Assembly: GCF_000971135.1 (NCBI RefSeq)
Contig: NZ_BBLW01000002.1
Span: forward strand, 372,001 to 436,000
Source: Demequina phytophila
GTDB lineage: Bacteria; Actinomycetota; Actinomycetes; Actinomycetales; Demequinaceae
Direction: 5' to 3'
Length of the DNA stretch: 64,000 bases
A program made the position numbers and the translations under genes. The notes below the pieces were generated by a model, which ran no database searches, had not been told where the DNA came from, and saw nothing but the letters and a program-made list of their open reading frames with translations. This document shows positions 52,248 through 61,236 of this stretch, piece by piece. Each line of letters starts with the position of its first letter. Positions within the stretch are counted from its first letter, which is position 1.

Positions 52248-52260
52248 TTAACACTGTTAA
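52248..52260 (+). promoter_or_regulatory. Second GTTAAC-type operator, before the epimerase gene
   Basis: TTAACA, C, TGTTAA matches the TetR-gene operator and lies 37 bases before the epimerase start. An exact copy of the dispersed 10-mer (52235-52244) lies 3 bases upstream. Confidence 0.72.
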
Positions 52261-52297
52261 CCAAGCCGCTCCGGCGGCATGTTCAGGAGGTATCACC

Positions 52298-53215
52298 ATG
52301 ACTCGTCACGTCGTCCTCGGTACCGGCGCGGTCGGTGCCGCGCTCGTCCGCCGGCTTGTCTCCGACGGTCACGAGGTGACCGCGGTCAACCGCTCAGGTT
52401 CGCGGGGTCGCCTGCCCGATGCCGCGGCCCTGCGCGCGGGAGATGTCACCGACCGCGCGTTCCTCGACTCCGTGGTCGCGGGCGCTGCCGTGGTCCATCA
52501 GGTGACCCAGCCCGCGTATCACCGGTGGGAGGCGGAGTTTCCCGCGCTCCAGCGCGCGGTGCTCGGGGCGGCATCCCGGGCGGGCGCTGCGGTGGTGCTC
52601 GCCGACAACCTCTACGCCTACGGGCCGCCGGACGGCGTGATCGACGCGGCGACGCCGGAGCGGCCGACCACCCGCAAGGGCCGGGTGCGTGCGGCGATGG
52701 CGGCGGAGGCGCTCGCCGCGCATCGTGCCGGGCGGGTGCGGGTCGCGTTATCGCGGCCCTCGAACTACGTCGGGGACGGGTACGCGGTGATGGAGGAGCT
52801 GGTGTTCGGTCCGGCGCGGGCCGCGCGGGTGATGCGATTCCTGGGGCGGCTCGACGTGCCTCACTCGTGGTCGGCGCCTGCCGATGCGGCGCGGACCATG
52901 GCGGCCATCGCGGAGGCCGGCGCGTGGGGGCGGGCGTGGATCGCGCCCACGCTGGAGCCGGTGACCGCACGGGAGCTCGCGCGCCGCGTCTGGGCGGCCG
53001 CGGGGCGTTCCGGCGACCCGAAGGTCCAGGGACTTCGCGGGATGCCGATGCGGGTGCTCGGGGTCGCAGACCGTCGCCTCCGCGAGTCCGCCGAGATGAT
53101 GTACGAATTCGATGAGCCGTTCGTGGTGGATGCTTCCGCGACCGAAGCCGCGCTCGGTGTCCGTGCGTCCGCCTGGGACGAGGTGATCGCGCGGTCGCTC
53201 GTGCGCGCTCACTAG
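52298..53215 (+). CDS. NAD(P)-dependent epimerase/reductase (atypical SDR)
   Basis: A 305-residue Rossmann-fold protein. The cofactor motif is VLGTGAVGAALVRRL (6-20), and later blocks are VLADNLYAYGPPDG and LSRPSNYVGDGYAVM. The YxxxK motif of classical SDRs is not obvious, as in NmrA-like or atypical members. The ATG has CAGGAGG upstream. Pairing with the TetR gene suggests an inducible enzyme acting on a small hydrophobic compound; the substrate is unknown. Confidence 0.8.
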   Translation: MTRHVVLGTGAVGAALVRRLVSDGHEVTAVNRSGSRGRLPDAAALRAGDVTDRAFLDSVVAGAAVVHQVTQPAYHRWEAEFPALQRAVLGAASRAGAAVVLADNLYAYGPPDGVIDAATPERPTTRKGRVRAAMAAEALAAHRAGRVRVALSRPSNYVGDGYAVMEELVFGPARAARVMRFLGRLDVPHSWSAPADAARTMAAIAEAGAWGRAWIAPTLEPVTARELARRVWAAAGRSGDPKVQGLRGMPMRVLGVADRRLRESAEMMYEFDEPFVVDASATEAALGVRASAWDEVIARSLVRAH

Positions 53216-53291
53216 CCCTTCTACTAGGCCATTCGCTGTTCTCCACATCCCTTTTGTCCTGATTGTCAGACCCCGGTGGTGTGATGGTCGT

Positions 53292-54812
53292 ATGGATGCA
53301 CCGCACCTGTTCGATGACTTGCCTGGTGGCTCTGGCGCCGGGTTCGCGTCGGCGTGTGTGGATGCTCGGGTGGCGGTGGGGACGATGCGGTCGCTGGCTT
53401 CCGTGGGCGGCTCGCCGGATGCGGTGGAGCGGTTGGGTGCGGCGGCGCAGGTGGCGCACGAGATGGATCTGGTCCTCGCGCGTACCGCGCGTGACATCGA
53501 GGTCCAGTCCGATGTGCCCGGGGGTGGGCTCGCGAAGCATCACGGCTTCCGCTGCGCGGCCGATCTGGTCGCCTCGCGCATGGGTACCCACAAGGCTGAG
53601 GCGGTCCGGCTGATCGAGATCGGTCGGGCGCTCGAGGAGCGTGAGAAGGGCGGCAAGCCCAAGCCTGATCCGGATGAGCCGAATCCGGGTGAGCCGGATC
53701 CCGACGACCCTGATGAGTCGAATCCTGATGACCCCGAGGACGAGGACGAGGACCGCGGCAAGGACGACCCGCAGCCCGTTCCGCAGGTGCGGTATCGCGC
53801 GATCGTGACAGAAGCCTTGGATGCGGGTCTGATCTCGGCGGACTGTGGCTCGCAGATCCTCATCATGCTCGACTCGCTGTCGGAGGACGTGACGGATGAG
53901 GCGAAGGAGGAGGCCGCAGCCGACCTCGTCAAGCGTGCCCAAGGGTTGGATTCGGGCAAGTTCGCCTCGATCGTGCGCGGTTTCAAGGCCGCGCTGGACG
54001 TGGAGCAGCATGAGCGCACGCTGGCCCAGAAGCGTCGGGAACGGTATCTGAAGATCTGGAACAACCGTGAGGGCATGGTCGAGCTCCACGGCGTGCTCGA
54101 TCCTGAGACCGCCGCACCCCTGCAAGCAGCGTTGAGCAAGCGTGTCGGTGACGCGATTCACGCCAGCCGCAACACCCCCGGCGAGGATGTCCGCACCACC
54201 GAGCAGATGCGTGCCGACGCGCTAGCGGACCTCGCCCGTCACGCCCTGGGCTGTGAGACCACCACCGCCTTGTTCGGCACCACCACCGTCGTCGTCCGCG
54301 CCACCGCAGCCGACCTCGAATCCGGCACAGGTTTAGCTGAGGTCGACGGCTGTGCCACCCCGATCGGGATGAGCATCGCGTTGCGCATGGCCGCCACCGC
54401 GATCATCGTGCCCGCCCTCATCGGCGACAAGGGCGAGCTGCTCAAGCTCGGACACCGCATCTACCCGTTCTCACGCGCCCAACGCATCGCCCTGGGCGAG
54501 CGTGACGGCGGCTGCGCGAAGTGCGGAGCACCCCCGGCATGGGCAGAAGCTCACCACATCATCTTCTGGTCCCGAGGCGGCCCCACGAACCTGTCCAACG
54601 GGGCACTTCTTTGCTCCCACTGTCACCACGTCATCCATGATCAAGGCTGGCAGATCAGAGCCACCGACACCGAGATCTGGTTCATACCCCCAGCATCAGT
54701 CGACCCGACACGCACCCCCTGGCAAGGCGGACGAGCACGCTTCGGCACCCCCCGACCCTGGAACAAGAAGGCCACCACCCACAGCAATAGTTCCGGCACG
54801 CCACCCGAATAG
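53292..54812 (+). CDS. DUF222 / HNH endonuclease (13E12-type) protein
   Basis: A 506-residue protein. The N-terminal ~330 residues follow the DUF222 pattern, interrupted at about 118-160 by an acidic Pro/Asp/Glu linker (PDPDEPNPGEPDPDDPDES is part of it). The C-terminal HNH domain has two zinc CxxC pairs, CAKCG and CSHCH, around EAHHIIFWSRGGPTNLSNG. Such genes occur in many paralogous copies in actinobacteria and mycobacteria; some behave as mobile or selfish elements. Base composition by eye is less G+C-rich than its neighbours, especially in the last 700 bases. No inverted repeats were found around it. Confidence 0.88.
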   Translation: MDAPHLFDDLPGGSGAGFASACVDARVAVGTMRSLASVGGSPDAVERLGAAAQVAHEMDLVLARTARDIEVQSDVPGGGLAKHHGFRCAADLVASRMGTHKAEAVRLIEIGRALEEREKGGKPKPDPDEPNPGEPDPDDPDESNPDDPEDEDEDRGKDDPQPVPQVRYRAIVTEALDAGLISADCGSQILIMLDSLSEDVTDEAKEEAAADLVKRAQGLDSGKFASIVRGFKAALDVEQHERTLAQKRRERYLKIWNNREGMVELHGVLDPETAAPLQAALSKRVGDAIHASRNTPGEDVRTTEQMRADALADLARHALGCETTTALFGTTTVVVRATAADLESGTGLAEVDGCATPIGMSIALRMAATAIIVPALIGDKGELLKLGHRIYPFSRAQRIALGERDGGCAKCGAPPAWAEAHHIIFWSRGGPTNLSNGALLCSHCHHVIHDQGWQIRATDTEIWFIPPASVDPTRTPWQGGRARFGTPRPWNKKATTHSNSSGTPPE

Positions 54813-54824
54813 CTCACCCGCCCC

Positions 54825-54853
54825 GCGGCGCCACCCCTCCCGGGCGGCGCCGC
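54825..54853 (+). terminator. Hairpin after the HNH gene
   Basis: GCGGCGCC pairs with GGCGCCGC (8 bp, 13-base loop), 12 bases after the stop and about 100 bases before the end of the convergent sugar-kinase gene. Confidence 0.5.
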
Positions 54854-54950
54854 ACAGGCACGTCCAGGCGGCCCTGATCCGCACCCGACGCAAGCGCCGC
54901 GAGGGCGTGGCACCGGCGCGGCGACGGCCGGCGCGGATGGGCCGGCGCTG

Positions 54951-55859
54951 CTAGCCCGACGTACGCGCCGCGCGCTCGAGCAGCGGTGAGAGCTGGCTGC
55001 TGGTGACCGCGCGCGCCGCTTGAGAGGCACCCACCTCGAGCGCCTCCCACAAGGCGTCGCCCCGGAGCTCGGCCGCGCCGCCCACCTGCAGTGCGTGCGA
55101 CATCACCCCGGCGGCGAAGGCATCGCCCGCCCCGTTGGGGTCGACCACCGTCACCTGCGGCGCCTCGACGCGCGCGAAGGACCCGTCGGGTCCCACCGCG
55201 ATCGCGCCGTGCGCGCCCAGCGTGCAGATGGCGAGCGTCTTGCCCTCGGCGATGAGCGCGCGCAGGTACGTCGACGGGTGAGTGATGCGATCCCCGTTCA
55301 TCAGCACCACGTCGGCCGCCTCGACGAAGGGCCGGTGGAACGCCTGCTCGCCGTCGTAGTCGTGGACGTCCACCCACACCTCGCGCGCGAGCGCGGTGAC
55401 CTCGGGGATGAGGCTCCGCGACAGGTCGGCGAGGTCCAGGAACACCGCTTGCGCGTGCCCGAGCGCCTCCCGCGCCGTCGCGCGTGCCCGCCGCATCTCC
55501 TCGTCGCCGATCGCCCCCGCCTGCTGCAGGTAGATCGAGACGCGCTCGCCGCGCGCCGACATGAGGTTGAGGTGACGCTCGGTGGGCCCCTCGGTCATGA
55601 CCGCGCGGACGTCCACCCCGCACCCCCGGAGGGTGTCGACGAGGCCCTGGCCCGCGGCATCGTCCCCCTGGGTGGTGAGGAGCGTGGTGGCGACGCCGCG
55701 ATCGACCAGGTGGAGCGCCTTACCGGCGGAGGTGCCACCCAACGCGGTGGAGGAGGACCGCGCGAACACCGTGTGCGGCTCGCGGCGCGGCAGCTCGTCG
55801 AGCTGCACGATCTGGTTCTCGCTCGTGGGTCCCACCACGAGCACGTCGAGCTCAGTCAT
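54951..55859 (-). CDS. PfkB-family carbohydrate kinase
   Basis: A 302-residue ribokinase-fold kinase. GGTSAGKALHLVDRG (41-55) is the substrate-side glycine motif, and VVDPNGAGDAFAAGV (238-252) is the C-terminal PfkB signature with catalytic D246; the usual threonine of DTxGAGD is replaced. It phosphorylates a sugar or nucleoside. The ATG at 55859 overlaps the LacI stop by 8 bases, so it is expressed with the regulator and probably belongs to the alpha-glucosidase unit. Confidence 0.85.
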   Translation of the reverse strand: MTELDVLVVGPTSENQIVQLDELPRREPHTVFARSSSTALGGTSAGKALHLVDRGVATTLLTTQGDDAAGQGLVDTLRGCGVDVRAVMTEGPTERHLNLMSARGERVSIYLQQAGAIGDEEMRRARATAREALGHAQAVFLDLADLSRSLIPEVTALAREVWVDVHDYDGEQAFHRPFVEAADVVLMNGDRITHPSTYLRALIAEGKTLAICTLGAHGAIAVGPDGSFARVEAPQVTVVDPNGAGDAFAAGVMSHALQVGGAAELRGDALWEALEVGASQAARAVTSSQLSPLLERAARTSG

Positions 55860-56883
55860 GCCGTCCGGGCGCGACCGCCGTCGAGCGCCGCACCGTGAGG
55901 TCATAGGGGAGGCGCAGCGCGGGGTGCTGCTGCGAGGCCTGCGGGCGCAGCTCGGCGAGAAGGGTCTCGGCGGCGAGGCGGCCCTGCTCGACCGGCCGCT
56001 GGTCGACGGTGGTGAGCTCGAAGAACTGCCCGAGCTCGTGACCGTCGATGCCGATCACGCTCACGTCCTCGGGGACGCGCAGGCCCAGCGAGCGGGCGGC
56101 GAGGATCGCGCCGATCGCCATCTCGTCGGAGGCGGCGAAGATCGCGGTGGGCCGGCGGCGGGGGTCGCCGAGGATCTGCAGTGCGGCGCGGTGGCCGCCC
56201 TCGATGGTGAAGTCGCCCTCGAGTCGCAGCGCCGGGTCCACCGGCGCCCCGACCGCGGTGAGCGCGTCCTCCCAGCCCTGGCGGCGCCGCTTGGGGAGGT
56301 GGAAGTCGAGGTCGAAGCCCTCGGTACCACCGATGAACGCGATGCGGCGGTGTCCGAGCGACGTGAGGTGGGACGTGGCGAGCTCGGCGACGGCGCGGTC
56401 GTCGAGGCTCAGCGTCGTGACGCCCGCGAGCGGGCCGCCCAGGCCCACCATGGGCTTCCCGAGGTCGTGGATGCGACCCAGCTCCTCCTTGGTGAGCTCG
56501 AGCGACACCGCGATGAACGCGTCGACGCGCTTGCGTCCCAGGAACTCGTTGAAGAGGCGGCGGCGTCGCTCGGGATGACGCGTGGTGTCCTCGAGGTGGT
56601 AGAGCGTGAGGTCGTACCCGGCGTCCGCGAGCGCGCGGTGCGCCCCCTTCAGGACGTTCGCGTAGTACCAGCTGCCCAGGAACGGCATGACGATGCCGAC
56701 GTTCCGCGTGCGCCCCGACGCAAGGGACGATGCGGTGGCCGAGGCGACGTACCCGAGCGAACGTGCCGCGTCCTCCACCTTCTGACGGGTGGCGGCGGAG
56801 ACCGTGGACTTGCCGGACAGCGCGCGGGAGACGGTGGCCGTGGACACGCCGGCCAGCTCAGCGACCCCCTGGATCGTCGCCAC
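55852..56883 (-). CDS. LacI-family regulator of the alpha-glucosidase/sugar-kinase unit
   Basis: A 343-residue repressor. The helix-turn-helix reads ATIQGVAELAGVSTATVSRALSGKSTVS, followed by a sugar-binding core (VGIVMPFLGSWYYANVLKGAH, FIAVSLELT, IFAASDEMAIGAILAAR, VIGIDGHEL). Two successive GTG codons follow a GGAAGGAG site; the second (56883) has the better spacing. It lies between the GH13 gene and the PfkB gene on the same strand. The LacI-type site TGTAAGCGGTTGCA before the GH13 gene is the likely target. Confidence 0.88.
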   Translation of the reverse strand: MATIQGVAELAGVSTATVSRALSGKSTVSAATRQKVEDAARSLGYVASATASSLASGRTRNVGIVMPFLGSWYYANVLKGAHRALADAGYDLTLYHLEDTTRHPERRRRLFNEFLGRKRVDAFIAVSLELTKEELGRIHDLGKPMVGLGGPLAGVTTLSLDDRAVAELATSHLTSLGHRRIAFIGGTEGFDLDFHLPKRRRQGWEDALTAVGAPVDPALRLEGDFTIEGGHRAALQILGDPRRRPTAIFAASDEMAIGAILAARSLGLRVPEDVSVIGIDGHELGQFFELTTVDQRPVEQGRLAAETLLAELRPQASQQHPALRLPYDLTVRRSTAVAPGRHD

Positions 56884-56953
56884 CACGGCTCCTTCCGTCC
56901 GGTGCGCCGGTCCGGCCCGCTCCGGGGCCGGCCGGCGCCACTCTGCGGGAATC

Positions 56954-58624
56954 CTACTCGGGCACCCGAACCCAGACCGTCGCGTCGGCCGGCAGCATGC
57001 CGCCCTCGAGCTCGTGGGAGGCGACGAGCACCTCTCCCGCGACCGCGACGGGCTCGCCGCTGACGTTCGCGACCACGTGGACGTCCCCCACGCGGTGGGA
57101 GAGGACCCCGGCCGGCGCATCGTCCCACGTCACCGTGCCGGTGCCCACCCCGAGGCCCAGCTCGCGGCGCAGCCGCAGCGCGGCGCGGTACATCTCCAGG
57201 GTCGAACCCTCGGCGCCGAGCTGACGGTCGCGTGCGAGCACGCCGTATACCTCGGGCTGCGGCAGCCACGTCTCGCCGGCGGGGGAGAACCCGTACGCAG
57301 GTGCGTCAGCCTCCCACGGCAGCGGCACGCGGCAGCCGTCGCGGCCGTAGCGCTCGCCCTCGGTGCGGTGCCACGTGGGGTCCTGGCGCGCGTCGCCGGG
57401 GATGTCGATGGCCTCGGGAAGGCCCAGCTCCTCGCCCTGGTAGAGGTACGCGCCGCCGGGCAGCGACAGCATGAGCAGCGAGGCCGCCCGGGCGCGTCGG
57501 ATGCCCTCGTCGATGTCGGGCAGGCCGGGGGAGTCCGGGCCCACGCCGTGGCCCTGCGGGGTGTCCTCGCCGAGCGCGAGGCGCGTGGCGTGGCGGATCA
57601 TGTCGTGGTTGGACAGCACCCACGTCGACGGGGCGCCCACCGCGCCGAACGTGGCGATCGAGTCGTCGATCACCTTGCGCAGCGCCGCGGCGTCCCACGG
57701 CGTCTCCATGTAGCCGAAGTTGAACGTCTGGTGCATCTCGTCGGGGCGCACCCAGTTCGCCATGAACTCGAGCGGGTACACCCAGGCCTCGGCGGCGAGG
57801 ATGCGGTCGCCCTCGTACTCGTCCACCACGGTGCGCCAGCGGCGCCACACCTCGTGCACGCCGTCCTGCGCCCAGTACGGCGACTTGGTGGCGGCGCCGC
57901 CACCCATCGACGCCTCCTCGTCCGACTGGACGAAGTCCGGCAGGCCGTCCGCCTTGATGAGGCCGTGCGCGACGTCGACACGGAAGCCGTCGACGCCGCG
58001 GTCGAGCCAGAAGCGCAGAGTGTCGTCGAACTCGGCCCGCACCTCCTCGAGCTCCCAGTTGAAGTCGGGCTGGGAGGTGTCGAAGATGTGCAGGTACCAC
58101 TGGCCGGGGGTGCCGTCGGGCTCGTTGACGCGGGTCCACATGGGGCCGCCGAACACGGACTCCCAGTTGTTCGGGGGCAGCTCACCGTGGGTGCCCTTGC
58201 CGTCGCGGAAGATGTAGCGCTCGCGCTCGGGCGAGCCCGGGCCCGCCTCAAGGGCGGCTTGGAACCAGGGGTGCTGGTCGCTCGAGTGGTTCGGCACGAT
58301 GTCCGCGATGACCCGCAGCCCGAGCTCGTGAGCGCGCGAAACCATCGCGTCGAAGTCCGCGAGCGTGCCGAACAGCGGGTCCACGTCGCGGAAGTCGGAC
58401 ACGTCGTAGCCGGCGTCCTTCTGGGGGGAGCGGTAGAACGGCGACAGCCAGATCGCGTCCACCCCGAGGTCCGCGAGCGAGTCGAGCCGGGCCGTGATGC
58501 CGCGCAGGTCGCCCACGCCGCTGCCATCCGAGTCCGCGAAGGATCGCGGGTAGATCTGATAGATGACGGAGGAGCGCCACCACTCCTGGTCGGGCGTGCG
58601 GGGGGCGGCGTCGGTGTGGGCCAC
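56954..58624 (-). CDS. GH13 alpha-glucosidase (oligo-1,6-/alpha-1,4-glucosidase type)
   Basis: A 556-residue cytoplasmic enzyme starting at a GTG with GAGAGGA upstream. The catalytic residues are D217 (GFRVDVAHGL), E279 (LAAEAWV) and D341 (LSNHDM). Region I is IADIVPNHSS and region V QPDFNWE. The set fits exo-acting alpha-glucosidases cleaving maltose-, isomaltose- or sucrose-like sugars. It lacks a signal peptide, so its substrate must be imported. It is the first gene of the GH13-lacI-pfkB unit. Confidence 0.9.
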   Translation of the reverse strand: MAHTDAAPRTPDQEWWRSSVIYQIYPRSFADSDGSGVGDLRGITARLDSLADLGVDAIWLSPFYRSPQKDAGYDVSDFRDVDPLFGTLADFDAMVSRAHELGLRVIADIVPNHSSDQHPWFQAALEAGPGSPERERYIFRDGKGTHGELPPNNWESVFGGPMWTRVNEPDGTPGQWYLHIFDTSQPDFNWELEEVRAEFDDTLRFWLDRGVDGFRVDVAHGLIKADGLPDFVQSDEEASMGGGAATKSPYWAQDGVHEVWRRWRTVVDEYEGDRILAAEAWVYPLEFMANWVRPDEMHQTFNFGYMETPWDAAALRKVIDDSIATFGAVGAPSTWVLSNHDMIRHATRLALGEDTPQGHGVGPDSPGLPDIDEGIRRARAASLLMLSLPGGAYLYQGEELGLPEAIDIPGDARQDPTWHRTEGERYGRDGCRVPLPWEADAPAYGFSPAGETWLPQPEVYGVLARDRQLGAEGSTLEMYRAALRLRRELGLGVGTGTVTWDDAPAGVLSHRVGDVHVVANVSGEPVAVAGEVLVASHELEGGMLPADATVWVRVPE

Positions 58625-58710
58625 GGTGTCCTCTCGGTTCGCGTCGTGCTCGGCTCTCGGGCACGAAGGAACCCGCGTGCGCATCGTCGGACTCGCGGGG
58701 TCACGCCCAA

Positions 58711-58724
58711 TGTAAGCGGTTGCA
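58711..58724. promoter_or_regulatory. LacI-type operator before the GH13 gene
   Basis: TGTAAGCGGTTGCA (complement TGCAACCGCTTACA) fits the LacI-family pattern with central CG and lies 86 bases before the GTG of the alpha-glucosidase. It differs from the rhamnose operator, in keeping with a second LacI protein. Confidence 0.68.
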
Positions 58725-58863
58725 GTTGTGTGGCGCAAACCGGCTCGGCCGGGCCCGTGAGACGTCCGGCACACGGGCGGGAATCCCGGGCCCCGACTGG
58801 TTGTTACGTCACCCATTCGCGCCCGCGCGCAACGGCGGGCGGGCGCGCAGACGAGGAGGACCC

Positions 58864-59598
58864 GTGACCGCGATCTGCCCCAGCCGCCGCCGCGCCGAGC
58901 GCGAGGCGACCCGCCCCGCCGAGCTCGCCGCCGCATCGTCCCCGGGCCCTCTCGACCCGCCCAGCGCCACCGTCCGCACCGCGGTGACCGTGCCGCTGAG
59001 GTTCCCCGACGGCTACGCGACCACCGGCCGCGTGGTGACCTTCGACGGGCTCGTGGACGGTCGCGAGCACCTCGCGATCGGGCTGGGCGACTGGGAAGGC
59101 GCGCTCGAGCGTTTCGCCGCCGGGGGAGAGGCGCCGCTGGTCCGCCCGCATTCGGAGTGCCTCACCGGGGACGTGCTCGGCTCGGAGCGCTGCGACTGCG
59201 GCCCACAGCTGCGCGAGGCGGTCGAGCGCATCGCCGAGACCGGCGGGTTCCTGCTGTACCTGCGCCAGGAGGGCCGTGGGATCGGGCTGTACGCCAAGCT
59301 CGACGCGTATGCGCTCCAGGACGCGGGGCTCGACACGTACGAGGCGAACCTCGCGCTCGGCCACGGCGAGGACGAGCGCGACTACGCGCCCGCCGCGCAG
59401 ATGCTGCGCGCCGTGGGAGCGAACCGGATCCGGCTGCTGTCCAACAACCCCGACAAGGCCGCGCAGCTCGAGCTGCTGGGCGTCGACGTTGAGCAGCGCG
59501 TGCCCACGGGAGTCCACCTCACCGACGCCAACGCCCGCTACCTGGCCGCGAAGGTCGAGCACACGGACCACACCCTGACGCTGCCCGGCCTCCGCTGA
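58864..59598 (+). CDS. ribA: GTP cyclohydrolase II
   Basis: A 244-residue enzyme catalysing the first step of riboflavin synthesis from GTP. The zinc cysteines C99, C110 and C112 are in HSECLTGDVLGSERCDCGPQ, and YLRQEGRGIGLYAK, ANLALGHGEDERDY and RLLSNNPDKAAQLE are complete. It stands alone, without a fused DHBP synthase domain. The first ~40 residues are a non-conserved Ala/Pro/Arg-rich extension. The GTG has GAGGAGGA upstream. No FMN riboswitch was recognised in the 5' region. Confidence 0.92.
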   Translation: MTAICPSRRRAEREATRPAELAAASSPGPLDPPSATVRTAVTVPLRFPDGYATTGRVVTFDGLVDGREHLAIGLGDWEGALERFAAGGEAPLVRPHSECLTGDVLGSERCDCGPQLREAVERIAETGGFLLYLRQEGRGIGLYAKLDAYALQDAGLDTYEANLALGHGEDERDYAPAAQMLRAVGANRIRLLSNNPDKAAQLELLGVDVEQRVPTGVHLTDANARYLAAKVEHTDHTLTLPGLR

Positions 59599-59678
59599 CG
59601 CCTCGCGCGACCGCCCCGCCTGGCAGACTGGCAGACGCGGGGCCCGCGCGGGTCCGTACGGGGGCCGAGGGAGGCGCG

Positions 59679-60749
59679 GTGAAGCGGATCGTCGTGTGCT
59701 GTGACGGCACGTGGAGCAAGGCCGACCAGGCCCGGCCCACCAACGTGGTCAAGCTGTACCGCGCGGTCCTGCCCACGGCGCCCGACGGCGTCGAGCAGCG
59801 TGTCCACTACCTGCCGGGCGTCGGGACGAGGCCCGGTGAGCGGATCCTGGGCGGCGTGTTCGGCTGGGGTCTCTCGCGCGAGGTCCGCGACGGCTACCGC
59901 GCGGTCGCCGAGGACTACGAGCCCGGCGACCAGATCTTCCTGCTCGGCTACAGCCGCGGCGCGTACACGGCGCGCTCCATCGCGGGGTTCCTGCGCAACG
60001 CCGGCGTGCTCCGACCCGAGCACCTGGGGCGGCTCGACGAGGCCTACGACCTCTACCGCGACCGCTCGCACGACAGCGCCCCCAGCGCGGCGCGCGCGGA
60101 GGAGTTCCGTGCCGCCTACTCGCACCCCGACCTCGAGATCGAGTTCGTCGGGGTGTTCGACACGGTCGGATCGCTGGGCATCCCCGGCTCCTCGATCCCC
60201 GTGATCAAGTGGTTCAACCGGCGCTGGAGCTTCCACGACACCACGCTGTCGAGCAAGGTCCGTGCCGCCGCGCACGCGCTCGCCATCGACGAGCAGCGCA
60301 CCGCGTTCGCGCCCACCCTGTGGGACAGGCCCGACCGCGACCCCGCACAGGTGCTCGAGCAGGTGTGGTTCGCCGGTTGCCACTCCAACGTGGGCGGGGG
60401 CGGCGGCGCGAACACCGGGCTCTCCGACATCGCGCTCGGGTGGATCGCGCACATGGCCACGCGCAGGGGGCTCGCGTTCGGGGACGATGCGTTCGTCGCG
60501 GGCCACCATGTCGCCACCGGGGCCTCGGGGACGGCTCCGTACGCGCCCGACTCGATGGCCGACTTCACGGACTCGCGCAGCGGGCCGTTCAAGCTGTGGG
60601 CGCCGTTCGTGCGGCCGCTGCTCGCCGCCAAGGACGGCAACGAGACGCTGTCCTCGACCGCGGTGGCCCGCCACGCCGCGCGCCCCAACACCAAGCCGCA
60701 GAACCTCATCGACGCGCTCGCGGGCGCGCACCGCATCACCGAGGTGTGA
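59679..60749 (+). CDS. DUF2235 alpha/beta-hydrolase-fold protein
   Basis: A 356-residue protein beginning at GTG with GAGGGAGG upstream. The opening RIVVCCDGTW, the nucleophile elbow FLLGYSRGAYTAR (S92), the aspartate in FVGVFDTVGSLG and the histidine in WFAGCHSNVGGG are the DUF2235 hallmarks. In Proteobacteria this domain occurs in type VI phospholipase effectors; in actinobacteria it appears without secretion genes and its role is unknown. No signal peptide is visible. A small gene of unknown function follows in the same direction. Confidence 0.85.
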   Translation: MKRIVVCCDGTWSKADQARPTNVVKLYRAVLPTAPDGVEQRVHYLPGVGTRPGERILGGVFGWGLSREVRDGYRAVAEDYEPGDQIFLLGYSRGAYTARSIAGFLRNAGVLRPEHLGRLDEAYDLYRDRSHDSAPSAARAEEFRAAYSHPDLEIEFVGVFDTVGSLGIPGSSIPVIKWFNRRWSFHDTTLSSKVRAAAHALAIDEQRTAFAPTLWDRPDRDPAQVLEQVWFAGCHSNVGGGGGANTGLSDIALGWIAHMATRRGLAFGDDAFVAGHHVATGASGTAPYAPDSMADFTDSRSGPFKLWAPFVRPLLAAKDGNETLSSTAVARHAARPNTKPQNLIDALAGAHRITEV

Positions 60750-60798
60750 GCGAGGCGCTCGACTCTGGCAGACTCCCGCCATCGGAGAGGGGTGAACG

Positions 60799-61215
60799 GT
60801 GCTCGGTCAGATCGTGAGCGGTGTTCTCGCCGGCACTGCGATGGACGGCTTGTTCGGCTACTGGACGCGGCGCGGCATGGCGGCGGACGCCTTGAGGCTG
60901 CAGCGCAAGGGCATCCTGCGGGGCTCGATCCGAGCCGTCGACGGCCGGCTCGGCAAGTTCGGCGACATGTGGCTCTCCACGGACTGGCAGGTGTCGCCCG
61001 GCCGCATCCACGTCGGCTCGACCACCGTGGTCGTGGAGAGCGTCGACCGCGCGATCCGGCGCGCGAGGCTCGGCGAGTTCGAGCACCCGTCCGTTGAAGA
61101 CATGGTGGTGCTCACCGTGCGCGGTCCCGGCCCGACTGTCGAGGTCGCGATGCACGTCGACCAGGAGGACTGGTTCCGCGCCACGGTGGCGCCGCCCGCC
61201 GCCCCTCCCCGCTGA
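60799..61215 (+). CDS. Conserved-looking protein of unknown function (138 residues)
   Basis: A protein starting at GTG behind GGAGAGGGG. It has one short hydrophobic N-terminal stretch (VSGVLAGTAMDGLFGYW), then a charged mixed alpha/beta region (RGSIRAVDGRLGKFGDMWLSTDWQVSPGRIHVG) and a Pro/Ala-rich end. It could be a membrane-associated small domain. I do not recognise a family. Codon use is that of its neighbours, which supports it as a gene. Confidence 0.65.
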   Translation: MLGQIVSGVLAGTAMDGLFGYWTRRGMAADALRLQRKGILRGSIRAVDGRLGKFGDMWLSTDWQVSPGRIHVGSTTVVVESVDRAIRRARLGEFEHPSVEDMVVLTVRGPGPTVEVAMHVDQEDWFRATVAPPAAPPR

Positions 61216-61236
61216 GCACCGCCGAGGCCCCGCGCC

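Noticed and set aside
58625-58863. Possible FMN riboswitch upstream of ribA.
   Set aside because: No RFN-type conserved blocks were recognised; the region holds only the LacI-type operator and a plain ribosome-binding site.
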